Part shown: piece after piece, positions 34,383 through 42,240 of the stretch | Layout: the number at the start of each line of letters is the position of its first letter | How positions within the stretch are numbered: position 1 is the stretch's first letter | Assembly: GCF_900099685.1 (NCBI RefSeq) | Contig: NZ_FNDW01000004.1 | Coordinates: 124,001 to 188,000 of the forward strand | Source: Chryseobacterium taeanense | GTDB taxonomy: Bacteria > Bacteroidota > Bacteroidia > Flavobacteriales > Weeksellaceae | DNA length: 64,000 bases | Direction of reading: 5' to 3' | Notes under the pieces: generated by a model | The model's input: the letters and a program-made list of their open reading frames with translations, nothing else | What the model was told of the DNA's origin: nothing | Database searches by the model: none | Made by a program: the position numbers and the translations under genes

Positions 34383-34401
34383 TGTAACAATAATTATTAC
34401 A
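34383..34401. promoter_or_regulatory. Second Rrf2 operator
   Basis: TGTAA-N9-TTACA, with arms and spacing identical to the site at 33900, 25 bases before the ATG of the NAD(P)-binding protein. Confidence 0.65.
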
Positions 34402-34425
34402 ATTTAATTTAAAAAATAAAATATT

Positions 34426-35076
34426 ATGAAAAAAGTCGCAGTAATAGGCGCTACAGGATTTGTAGGTACACAGGTTGTGAATGAATTATCAAACAGAGGT
34501 TACGAAGTGCAAGCTATTGCAAGAGATGCTTCAAAAGTTCATCAGAACGAAAACGTAAAGGCAAAAAGTGTCGATGTAAACAATGTGGATGAACTGGCAG
34601 AAGCCCTGAAAGGTAATGATGCCGTCATCAATACATTCAATGCCGGTTGGACGAATCCTAATTTGTATGATGACTTCCTAAATGGTTCTGTCAATATTGA
34701 AAAAGCCGTTGAAAAGTCAGGAGTAAAAAGATTTATTACAGTAGGAGGTGCCGGAAGTTTATATATTGATGGAAAACAATTGGTAGACGGTCCTGATTTT
34801 CCGGCAGACATCAAACCGGGAGCTACAGCCGCAAGAGATTATTTGAATAAAATTAAAGAAAACAACACATTAGACTGGACTTTCTTCAGCCCAGCCATCG
34901 AAATGCATCAGGGAACTGCCGGAATTAGAACCGGAAAATACAGAACAGCCCTGGAAAATCCTGTCTTCGACGAAAACGGAAGAAGTGTTCTTTCCGTAGA
35001 AGATGTGGCAGTAGTTCTTGCAGACGAACTTGAGCAGAACAATCACATCAGAGAACGCTTTACAGCAGCATACTAA
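34426..35076 (+). CDS. NAD(P)-dependent oxidoreductase, YwnB-like atypical SDR
   Basis: 216 residues. The nucleotide-binding motif is VAVIGATGFVGTQVV at the N-terminus, followed by DVNNVDELAEALKGNDAVINTF and ITVGGAGSLYIDG. It belongs to the NAD(P)H-binding NmrA/YwnB group. The catalytic Tyr-x-x-x-Lys of classical SDRs is not in place, so it may be a reductase of another type or a redox sensor. Control by the adjacent Rrf2 protein is supported by matching operators. Confidence 0.88.
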   Translation: MKKVAVIGATGFVGTQVVNELSNRGYEVQAIARDASKVHQNENVKAKSVDVNNVDELAEALKGNDAVINTFNAGWTNPNLYDDFLNGSVNIEKAVEKSGVKRFITVGGAGSLYIDGKQLVDGPDFPADIKPGATAARDYLNKIKENNTLDWTFFSPAIEMHQGTAGIRTGKYRTALENPVFDENGRSVLSVEDVAVVLADELEQNNHIRERFTAAY

Positions 35077-35093
35077 TTTTGTAGGGAGTAAAA

Positions 35094-35126
35094 AATTTCG
35101 GCGGCACCAAAGGTGCCGCCGAAATT
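35094..35126. terminator. GC-rich hairpin between convergent genes
   Basis: AATTTCGGCGGCACC pairs perfectly with GGTGCCGCCGAAATT around loop AAA. There is an A run before it and no T run after it, so it fits leftward termination best. Its composition matches the cores of the REP-like repeats. Confidence 0.7.
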
Positions 35127-35177
35127 CATATCAATTCAATTAATCATAAAATTAGAGATTCATGAACAGCTTCGGAT

Positions 35178-36146
35178 TTACCGGGCTGTTATTTTTGTGT
35201 ACTTCATATGAAGATGAGGTCCTGTAGAACGTCCGGAATTTCCTGATTTAGCAATAACCTGTCCTACTTTTACCTTATCATTTACTTTTGCTACCAGCTG
35301 AGATAAATGTCCGTACAATGTTGCCAGTCCGTTTCCGTGAGAAACAATCACACAATTTCCATAGCCGCCTTTTTGGCCTGAAAAAATAACGGTTCCTGCG
35401 GCTGTTGCCACAACATCAGATCCAAACGGAACGGCAATATCCAATCCTTTATGAAACTGCATCTGATCGGCTTCTGCAGGAGCATTATTTTTTTCTGTAG
35501 GTTTTGCATTCGGTGCAACAGTTGCTGTGCTTTGTGAAGCAGGTGTAGGATTAACTTTTGGTGTTACCATCACTTTTACCTGTCTTTTTTCACCATAGCT
35601 ATCAGTTACTTCAATAATCCTTTCTACAGGCTCTGCTTTTACTTCCGAAGCAGCTGCTGTTGCTGAAGGTTTTGCCGCTGTATTTTTTACAGAAGCAAAA
35701 ACAGTTTTAAAAGGAATAGGATTTTTTCTGACACCGAAATTAGAAGAAATATAGCCTTCCGTTGGCATTCCTAAAGGAACCTGAAGCAGTTTTTTCTGAA
35801 GATCCATCAGATACTGGCTGTATCGGTTGGCCTGTTTGGCAAGATAAACGGAATTTGAAATACTGTCTTTGCTGAGAATGGCCAGTTTCGTATTCGGGAC
35901 ATCTTTAGATCTTAGGAAAGAATTAAGCTGATTTACAGTCTGATCTACTAATGTAAGATCTGTTTTTATTTTTAAATAATCTACACTGTCTTTTTCAGTG
36001 TTAATTTTTACAAGGTTTACTTCATAGTTTTTGTCATCTTTTTCAGAGTATAACTTTGCAATAAAGATGCTCTGCGCAAAAACTACTAGTAAAAGGACTC
36101 CCAAAAGCACATTTACGTTCTTTTTGCTGCTTAGAAATTTTTTCAT
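35178..36146 (-). CDS. M23-family peptidoglycan endopeptidase, C-terminus frameshifted
   Basis: 322 residues as read. One membrane helix (about 12-30), a coiled-coil region and a Lys/Pro/Ala linker lead to a LytM domain (about 230-310) with HKGLDIAVPFGSDV, VIVSHGNGLATLYGHLSQ, GNSGRSTGPHLH (Zn ligands His, Asp, HxH). After HLH the frame reads MKYTKITAR and stops. Adding one base near 35206 gives HLH-YEVHKNNSPVNPKLFMNL, the normal M23 ending, stopping at 35152. All catalytic residues precede the shift, so it may still be active. Probable role: cell-wall remodelling from the inner membrane. Confidence 0.85.
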   Translation of the reverse strand: MKKFLSSKKNVNVLLGVLLLVVFAQSIFIAKLYSEKDDKNYEVNLVKINTEKDSVDYLKIKTDLTLVDQTVNQLNSFLRSKDVPNTKLAILSKDSISNSVYLAKQANRYSQYLMDLQKKLLQVPLGMPTEGYISSNFGVRKNPIPFKTVFASVKNTAAKPSATAAASEVKAEPVERIIEVTDSYGEKRQVKVMVTPKVNPTPASQSTATVAPNAKPTEKNNAPAEADQMQFHKGLDIAVPFGSDVVATAAGTVIFSGQKGGYGNCVIVSHGNGLATLYGHLSQLVAKVNDKVKVGQVIAKSGNSGRSTGPHLHMKYTKITAR

Positions 36147-36347
36147 TTTCTTCTCTTAGTATAATTACAAAACGGTTTTAAGCCTGCAAATTTAATTAAA
36201 AATGTATTTTATAGCTTATTTTTAGCAAAAAAATAAATATTCCTATAATAAACGTAGAATTAAATATTTAATTGCATTGATATGTTAATTTTAAAATAAA
36301 ATGGATTTTATCATGCGCTGAAAACGTCTCATCATTCTTTGTTTTAA

Positions 36348-36355
36348 TATATTTG
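36348..36355 (+). promoter_or_regulatory. -7 promoter element of gpsA
   Basis: TATATTTG, 17 bases before the ATG at 36373. Confidence 0.55.
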
Positions 36356-36372
36356 CAGTTCACATTTCTATT

Positions 36373-37410
36373 ATGGCTAAAAAGAAAACGAATACAGAAT
36401 CGAATCCTAAAAAAAGCAAAAATGATGTTGCCGTAGGTGTCGTAGGAAGCGGAAGTTTTGCGACAGCTATTGTAAAAATGCTGGTGGAGAACTGCAAAGT
36501 AGTACATTGGTGTGTAAGAAACGAGTATGTAAAAGGAGCAATTGAGCAGCGCGGACACAACCCGACTTACCTTACAGCAGTCAACTTTAACCTGAAAAAC
36601 CTGAAGCTTACAACAGATATCAACGAGCTTGTGTCTGCCTGTGATACCATTGTTCTGGCGACTCCGTCAATTTATCTTTCCGATACATTGGATAAAATGA
36701 CCTGTGATTATAAAGATAAGGTTTTTGTTTCTGCCATTAAAGGAATTATACCTAAGGTAAATGATGTTGTAGCACACTATTTAAGAGACGAATTTAAAAT
36801 AGGTTTTAGAAATCAGGCCGTTATAGCAGGTCCGTGTCACGCGGAAGAGGTGGCGATGGAAAGACTTTCATACCTTACAGTGGCAACAGTGGAAGACGAG
36901 GTTTCAGCAAAACTGGTGGATATCTTTAATTCCGATTTTATTAAAGTTCATTCCAGTAAAGATATTCTAGGAAACGAGTACAGTGCCATTCTTAAAAATA
37001 TTTTTGCGATAGGTGCGGGTATTGCAAGTGGTTTAGGATATGGAGATAACTTTACTGCCGTTTTTGTGTCCAATGCAATTCGTGAAATGGAAACCTTTTT
37101 GGAAGCGATCTATGAAGCACCAAGAGATGTTAACGAAAGTGCCTACCTAGGAGATTTGCTAGTAACAGCTTATTCATTATTCTCCAGAAACAGAAATTTA
37201 GGCAATCTTATCGGTAAAGGTTACACTGTGAAATCTGCAATCCAGTCGATGAATATGGTCGCAGAAGGGTATTACGCAGCAGATTCTATTTATAAAACGG
37301 CAAAGGAAAAAGGGCTAAAATTACCTATCGTTGATACCATTTACGGAATCCTTTATGAAGAAAAAAATGCAGAAAAACAATTCAAAAAACTCACTGCAAA
37401 ACTTAATTAG
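36373..37410 (+). CDS. gpsA: Glycerol-3-phosphate dehydrogenase [NAD(P)+]
   Basis: 345 residues. The Rossmann motif is VGVVGSGSFATAIVKML after a Lys-rich N-terminal extension of about 15 residues. IKGI and AGPCHAEEVA are substrate-site motifs, and the catalytic Lys is in EYSAILKNIFAIGAGIASGLGYGDN. It reduces dihydroxyacetone phosphate to sn-glycerol-3-phosphate for phospholipid synthesis. It is followed by a perfect 11-base hairpin. Confidence 0.95.
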   Translation: MAKKKTNTESNPKKSKNDVAVGVVGSGSFATAIVKMLVENCKVVHWCVRNEYVKGAIEQRGHNPTYLTAVNFNLKNLKLTTDINELVSACDTIVLATPSIYLSDTLDKMTCDYKDKVFVSAIKGIIPKVNDVVAHYLRDEFKIGFRNQAVIAGPCHAEEVAMERLSYLTVATVEDEVSAKLVDIFNSDFIKVHSSKDILGNEYSAILKNIFAIGAGIASGLGYGDNFTAVFVSNAIREMETFLEAIYEAPRDVNESAYLGDLLVTAYSLFSRNRNLGNLIGKGYTVKSAIQSMNMVAEGYYAADSIYKTAKEKGLKLPIVDTIYGILYEEKNAEKQFKKLTAKLN

Positions 37411-37432
37411 TTCTTAATTACATAAAGTTTAG

Positions 37433-37488
37433 CATGATATCATCGCAGATAATATAGATTATTTACAATGATATCATGTTTATTTTTT
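37433..37488 (+). terminator. Terminator-like inverted repeat after gpsA
   Basis: CATGATATCAT (37433-37443) and ATGATATCATG (37468-37478) are a perfect 11-base inverted repeat with a 24-base loop, followed by a T-rich tract. Confidence 0.7.
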
Positions 37489-37640
37489 TAGCATCATACC
37501 TAGAGTTTACTCACCATTAATCTCAACCTCGATCTTCTTAGCCTTAGCCTCAACCTTCTTCAAAATTGATGTTAAATATCCATAAACAAAGCCTCATTTT
37601 AAGAACTTTTACCGAACTTTGATATAATAAAATTTAAATT

Positions 37641-39146
37641 ATGTCACAATCGCTTACAAGCAGAACGCCGAAACCAAAATACGACGTTGTTCTGATAGGT
37701 GGTGGAATTATGAGTGCCACATTAGCTACATTATTACATGAATTTGATCCTGATCTTGACATCGCCATCTTTGAAAGGCTGGGAAGGTTTGCTAAAGAAA
37801 GTTCGGCAGCATGGAATAATGCAGGAACAGGTCATTCTGCGTTTTGTGAACTTAATTATACACCCGAAAAACCTGATGGAACTATCGATATTTCAAAAGC
37901 AGAAAGCATAGCAGAACAATTTGAAATTTCTAAACAGTTCTGGTCTTATCTCATTACCAAAGGGTATGTTCAGAATCCGAAAGATTTCATCAATTCGTGT
38001 CCGCATATGAGTCTGGTATTTGGTGAAAAAGACGCTGAATATCTTAAAAAACGCCATCAGAAAATGTCGGAATCTGTTTTATTTAAAGGAATGGAATTTT
38101 CTACAGATCACGAACAGCTGAAAGAATGGATTCCTCTTATCATGAGAAAAAGAAATGATTCTGAGGTAATGGCTGCTACCAAAATGGATTTGGGAACAGA
38201 TGTTAATTTCGGAACCCTCACGCGAAAAATGGGAAGACATCTGCTGGAAGATTCCAATGTAGAGGTTTTCCTGTATCATGAAGTAAAAGATATTGACCCT
38301 AAAGACGACGGAACGTGGGAAATGAAAGTGAAGGACAGGATCCACAATCATAAGCAGGAAGTGAAAGCAGATTTTGTATTCATAGGAGCCGGAGGATATG
38401 CGCTGCCGTTACTGGACAGTTCGGATATTAAAGAAAGTGAAGGCTACGGAGGATTTCCTGTTTCGGGAGAATGGCTGGTGAGCTATAATCAGGAGCTGGT
38501 AGAAAAGCATCATGCAAAAGTGTACACCCAGGCAACGGTAGATGCACCTCCAATGTCGGTACCACACCTTGACTTGAGAATTATCGACGGACAGAAAGCA
38601 TTGCTTTTCGGACCTTTCGCAGGATTCTCAACAAAATTCCTGAAAGAAGGAAGTTATCTCGACTTACCTGAAAGCGTTAATACAAAAAATATACGGTCTC
38701 TTTTCGGAGCCTGGTGGCATAATATTCCTTTAACGAAATACCTTATTCAGCAGGTTGCTATGACCAAAGCGCAGAGAATTCAGCATTTAAGAGAGTTTAT
38801 CAAAGATGCGAAAGAGGAAGACTGGGAACTTAAAGTAGCCGGACAAAGAGTGCAGATCATTAAAAAAGATGAGAAAAACGGAGGAAAACTGGAATTCGGA
38901 ACCGAAGTTGTCGTCAACAAAAAAGGAACTATCGCTTCCTTATTGGGAGCTTCGCCGGGAGCATCAACAGCAGTTTATGCGATGCTCAGCGTTTTAGAAA
39001 AATGCTTCCCAGAAAAACTTCATGGGGAATGGAAAGATAAGCTGATGGAAATAATACCATCTTACGGACAAAAATTAGCAGATAATCCCGAGCTTACCGA
39101 AAAGATGAGAAATTATACCAAAGAAAAATTAGAACTCGAATATTAA
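37641..39146 (+). CDS. mqo: Malate:quinone oxidoreductase
   Basis: 501 residues. The FAD-binding motif is VVLIGGGIMSATLATLL, followed by the Mqo signatures ERLGRFAKESSAAWNNAGTGHSAFCELNYTP, CPHMSLVFG, LGTDVNFGTLTR and LLGASPGASTAV. It oxidises malate to oxaloacetate and passes electrons to menaquinone at the inner membrane, replacing or supplementing malate dehydrogenase in the TCA cycle. Confidence 0.96.
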   Translation: MSQSLTSRTPKPKYDVVLIGGGIMSATLATLLHEFDPDLDIAIFERLGRFAKESSAAWNNAGTGHSAFCELNYTPEKPDGTIDISKAESIAEQFEISKQFWSYLITKGYVQNPKDFINSCPHMSLVFGEKDAEYLKKRHQKMSESVLFKGMEFSTDHEQLKEWIPLIMRKRNDSEVMAATKMDLGTDVNFGTLTRKMGRHLLEDSNVEVFLYHEVKDIDPKDDGTWEMKVKDRIHNHKQEVKADFVFIGAGGYALPLLDSSDIKESEGYGGFPVSGEWLVSYNQELVEKHHAKVYTQATVDAPPMSVPHLDLRIIDGQKALLFGPFAGFSTKFLKEGSYLDLPESVNTKNIRSLFGAWWHNIPLTKYLIQQVAMTKAQRIQHLREFIKDAKEEDWELKVAGQRVQIIKKDEKNGGKLEFGTEVVVNKKGTIASLLGASPGASTAVYAMLSVLEKCFPEKLHGEWKDKLMEIIPSYGQKLADNPELTEKMRNYTKEKLELEY

Positions 39147-39149
39147 AAG

Positions 39150-39211
39150 TGAAATGTGAATGGTCAATTGTGAATTTAAAATTGACCATTCACTAATTCA
39201 CTATTCACCAC
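39150..39211. repeat. Inverted-repeat element, GTCAATGG family
   Basis: GTGAAATGTGAATGGTCAAT and ATTGACCATTCACTAATTCA form a long imperfect inverted repeat filling the spacer between mqo and the next gene. Confidence 0.7.
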
Positions 39212-39217
39212 AAGAAT

Positions 39218-39622
39218 ATGTCAGAAACCATTGCCAAACCTGTTATCGTTAAACAATTACTGGAATCTCTTCAGGCTAAAGTGCAGGAAGAACAGCAGGT
39301 CATCGTACATTGTTGTTTTCCGGCTTCGCCATTTCTGGGAAATCTGATCAGGATATGGCATTCCACTTATCTTTTCGATAATCAGTCGGATCATAAAAGC
39401 AGACTGATTCATGCTGAAAATATAACCATTTATCCCAACTGGACACCGGTGCCTTTTATGCGTGACTTTTGGTTTACTTTGGTATTTTCGGGATTACCGA
39501 AGGATTGCAAAAGTTTTGATCTGAAAGAAGTAATCCCTGAAGAAGGCGGTTTTTTTGTAGAATCGATCAAAAGAAATTCCTCTGATATTTACCGGGTGAA
39601 AATTTCGGAATCGTATGTATAA
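39218..39622 (+). CDS. Unknown conserved-looking protein downstream of mqo
   Basis: 134 residues, alpha/beta, without signal or membrane segment. Notable stretches are VIVHCCFPASPFLGNLIRIWHSTYLFD with two adjacent Cys, ENITIYPNWTPVPFMRDFWFTLVFSGLPKDCKSFDL and IPEEGGFFVESIKRNSSDIYRVKI. I do not recognise the family. It starts 71 bases after mqo on the same strand, with only a repeat between them, so co-transcription is possible. Confidence 0.7.
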   Translation: MSETIAKPVIVKQLLESLQAKVQEEQQVIVHCCFPASPFLGNLIRIWHSTYLFDNQSDHKSRLIHAENITIYPNWTPVPFMRDFWFTLVFSGLPKDCKSFDLKEVIPEEGGFFVESIKRNSSDIYRVKISESYV

Positions 39623-39780
39623 GGTTGTGGCTTAGCTCGAGGTTGTTTTTTTGCTGAGCGGAACGCCTTTGCGAACGGAAATACACGATAAAGTATAAAA
39701 AAAATCTTAGTGAACTTTGCGTTAAAGTAAAACTATCTTACAATAAAAAATGCTTATTTATATTTTTATTTATTCCTTTA

Positions 39781-40356
39781 ATGGTCTTCTCCCAAAAGAT
39801 TTCCAAAGAACAATCTGAAATAAAAAAATTCCAGCAGGAGCTGAATGCAGAATATCTTAACCCCAAAGAAACACCTTTACGTGGAGATAATTTCAAAAAT
39901 TTCAGACAACATCCATTTTTTCCTGTTGACTTAAAATACAGGGTAACGGCGAAATTTACCAGAACAGAAAATGCGGAGCCTTTTGATCTGCCAACTTCTT
40001 CAGGAAAAACAAAATTGTATAGAGAATATGGGAAGGCAACCTTTCAGCTGGACGGAAAATCTTATACATTAACTTTATATCAAAGTTTAGATTTAATCAA
40101 ACAAAAAAAATACGAAGACTATCTCTTTCTGCCGTTTCGTGATGCCACCAACGAAAAAGAAACCTACGGCGGCGGAAAGTATATGGATTTAAAGATTCCC
40201 AAAGGCAATACTATCATTCTTGATTTTAATAAATCCTATCAGCCTTACTGTGCGTACAATGCTTATGATTACAACTGTCCGGTGGTGCCTGAAGAAAACA
40301 GGCTGCCGGTTGAGATCCGTGCAGGAGTCATGTATGAAGACATCTATCATCATTAA
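39781..40356 (+). CDS. DUF1684 protein, signal-peptide start apparently lost
   Basis: 191 residues from the ATG at 39781. DUF1684 signatures are FRQHPFFPVDLKYRVTAKF, GKATFQLDGKSYTLTLYQS, LFLPFRDATNEKETYGGGKYMDL and YQPYCAYNAYDYNCPVVPEENRLP. The same frame continues upstream as KKCLFIFLFIPL before MVFSQ, a full export signal, but its expected ATG is missing. Restoring one G after 39744 would recreate ATG-AAA-AAA-TGC. As it stands the protein would lack a proper signal. The family is of unknown function. Confidence 0.8.
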   Translation: MVFSQKISKEQSEIKKFQQELNAEYLNPKETPLRGDNFKNFRQHPFFPVDLKYRVTAKFTRTENAEPFDLPTSSGKTKLYREYGKATFQLDGKSYTLTLYQSLDLIKQKKYEDYLFLPFRDATNEKETYGGGKYMDLKIPKGNTIILDFNKSYQPYCAYNAYDYNCPVVPEENRLPVEIRAGVMYEDIYHH

Positions 40357-40359
40357 AAT

Positions 40360-40833
40360 ATGGTAAAATTAAATTTTTTTCAACAGAAAGATCTTCCCGG
40401 ACTAAGTTATACCTTGGACGAACTACAGTCACAGTACACTGCAACCGCACAACAGGCATTACAAAAGATTGAAGAGCGAAGCGATACGCTTGCATTTCCG
40501 ATCACCATTTTTGAAAATGAAAATTCTGCAGGTTTTTTTGTACTCGATTTCGGAAACGATAAACTGGAGTTAACGGATAATCATCATTCTATGTTACTAC
40601 GATCATTTTCTATAAATCCCGAACTGCAGGGAAAAGGAATCGGAAAGAAAGCAATGATTCAGGTTGATGAATTCATTCGGGAAAACTTCAAAGAATGTGA
40701 CGAAATCGTTCTGGCGGTGAATCAAAACAACATTTCTGCCTATAAACTGTATCTTAAAGTAGGATATCATTTCGATGAAAAAACAAGGATCGGCAGAACC
40801 GGATTACAATATCTTATGTATAAAAAACTCTAA
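40360..40833 (+). CDS. GNAT-family N-acetyltransferase
   Basis: 157 residues. The acetyl-CoA-binding motif A is LLRSFSINPELQGKGIGKKAMIQVDEFI (Q/R-x-x-G-x-G/A), and motif B is LAVNQNNISAYKLYLKVGYHFDEKTRIG. The substrate is unknown. It begins 4 bases after the DUF1684 gene, so the two are one unit. Confidence 0.88.
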   Translation: MVKLNFFQQKDLPGLSYTLDELQSQYTATAQQALQKIEERSDTLAFPITIFENENSAGFFVLDFGNDKLELTDNHHSMLLRSFSINPELQGKGIGKKAMIQVDEFIRENFKECDEIVLAVNQNNISAYKLYLKVGYHFDEKTRIGRTGLQYLMYKKL

Positions 40834-41000
40834 TCTCTGATTTGCTTTTATTTGTAAAAAGCAGTTTAATCCCGCCCCAAAAAACTACCCGCCTCATTTT
40901 TTACCATCCAATATTTTAAACTTTAAGAATTTTTTAAGTACGTATTTTCATGTTTGGCGTGATACTTTCACCTGAATTCAATAACATCAAATAATAAAAC

Positions 41001-41810
41001 ATGGAAATTTCTCTCAACAACCAGGTTGCCATTATCACGGGAGCCTCAAGCGGAATAGGATCAGGAATTGCTAAATCAATGGCTTCGGCAGGTGCAACAG
41101 TCATTGTTAATCACTCATCAGAACATTCGAGGGATGATGCGAACGCAATTTTAAAAAAAATTACTGATGCGGGCGGAAACGGTATCATTTACCAGTGCGA
41201 TGTTTCAAAAGAAGATCAGGTTGTCAGAATGTTTCAGGATGTTGTATCACAATTCGGGACAGTTGATATCCTCGTGAATAATGCCGGTGTCCAGAAAGAT
41301 GCAAAATTTACGGAAATGACGTTGGAACAATGGAACACCGTAATCGATATCAATCTCACGGGACAGTTTCTCTGTGCGCGAGAAGCCATTAAAGAATTTC
41401 TGCGTCGCGGAATCGATACGAGCCGGTCTATTGCCTGTGGAAAAATCATACATATCAGTTCGGTTCATGAAATCATTCCGTGGGCAGGACATGCTAATTA
41501 TGCAGCAAGTAAGGGAGCGATCAGAATGCTCATGCAAACTCTTGCTCAGGAGTATGGAGCCGATAAAATCCGTGTCAATTCTATTTGTCCGGGTGCTATT
41601 CAGACACCGATCAATAAAAATGCCTGGGATACCCCGCAAGCCTTGAATTCTTTGATGAATCTCATTCCCTACAACAGGATCGGAAAGCCAGAAGATATCG
41701 GAAACCTTGCTGTTTTTCTTGCGAGCGATTTAGCAGATTATATCTCCGGAGCCAGCATCTTTGTCGATGGTGCGATGACTACTTTCGAGAGTTTTTCAAC
41801 CGGCGGATAA
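41001..41810 (+). CDS. SDR-family oxidoreductase, glucose 1-dehydrogenase-like
   Basis: 269 residues of the classical SDR fold. The cofactor motif is TGASSGIGSGIAKSMASAGA, then NNAG, catalytic Ser in ISSVHE and YxxxK in YAASKGA, with NSICPGAIQTPIN and the C-terminal GASIFVDGAMTTFESFSTGG. The length and C-terminus match Bacillus-type glucose 1-dehydrogenases. The next gene on the same strand is a GH63-like glucosidase, which fits sugar metabolism, though 430 bases of repeats lie between. Confidence 0.88.
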   Translation: MEISLNNQVAIITGASSGIGSGIAKSMASAGATVIVNHSSEHSRDDANAILKKITDAGGNGIIYQCDVSKEDQVVRMFQDVVSQFGTVDILVNNAGVQKDAKFTEMTLEQWNTVIDINLTGQFLCAREAIKEFLRRGIDTSRSIACGKIIHISSVHEIIPWAGHANYAASKGAIRMLMQTLAQEYGADKIRVNSICPGAIQTPINKNAWDTPQALNSLMNLIPYNRIGKPEDIGNLAVFLASDLADYISGASIFVDGAMTTFESFSTGG

Positions 41811-41817
41811 GATAATG

Positions 41818-41940
41818 GCGCACATTTCCGGCTTTCACTACTCGCTTTTTTGTATTTCGGCGGCGGCGAAGCCGCCGCCGAAATACAAAAAGAGCTCAGA
41901 CAGGCCGTTCAATCCGGGGCGCATTTCAGCCGAAACAGGA
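41818..41940. repeat. REP-like GC-rich hairpin repeat
   Basis: TTTTTGTATTTCGGCGGCGG to its complement with loop GAA (41846-41891), flanked by CCGGCTTTCACTACTCGC and GAGCTCAGACAGGCCGTTCA...CCGGGGCGC. Same arrangement and flanks as at 32033, with a different core sequence. Confidence 0.85.
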
Positions 41941-41958
41941 GAGTAGACATTTGAAAGC

Positions 41959-42020
41959 GAATAATCAATGGTCAATTATGAAAAGTCAATTGTAAATAGT
42001 GAATTCGTTTACTATCAATT
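41959..42020. repeat. Inverted-repeat element, GTCAATGG family
   Basis: ATCAATGGTCAATTATGAAA and GTCAATTGTAAATAGTGAAT are imperfect relatives of the elements at 3031 and 39150. Confidence 0.5.
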
Positions 42021-42046
42021 TAAAGATGTAGAAATAATTGCTCTAT

Positions 42047-42122
42047 TTGTCATTCTGACGAAGGAAGAATCTATTGTATGTTGAGATTCTTCATTCCGCT
42101 TCGCTCCATTCAGAATGACAGA
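42047..42122. repeat. Inverted repeat GTCATTCTGA...TCAGAATGAC
   Basis: GTCATTCTGACGAAGGAAGA at the left and GATTCTTCATTCCGCTTCGC...TCAGAATGACA at the right form a long imperfect hairpin. Elements of this wording are frequent between genes in Bacteroidota genomes. Confidence 0.75.
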
Positions 42123-42240
42123 CGTAATGAAGATTTCTTTTTTAAACTTATAACTTAAAAACTACACAATTTCTCGAAAGAGCTTCGTAATTTAGACTAA
42201 CCATCAACTATCAATTATCAATCATCATTTATTAAAAAGC

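Larger units (their letters stand above)
41811..42240. other. Repeat-filled spacer
   Basis: 430 bases without a credible gene. In order: a REP-like GC-rich hairpin (about 41818-41940), a GTCAATGG-family element (41959-42020), a GTCATTCTGA inverted repeat (42047-42122) and an ATCAACTATCAATTATCAAT stretch before the glucosidase gene. Confidence 0.7.
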
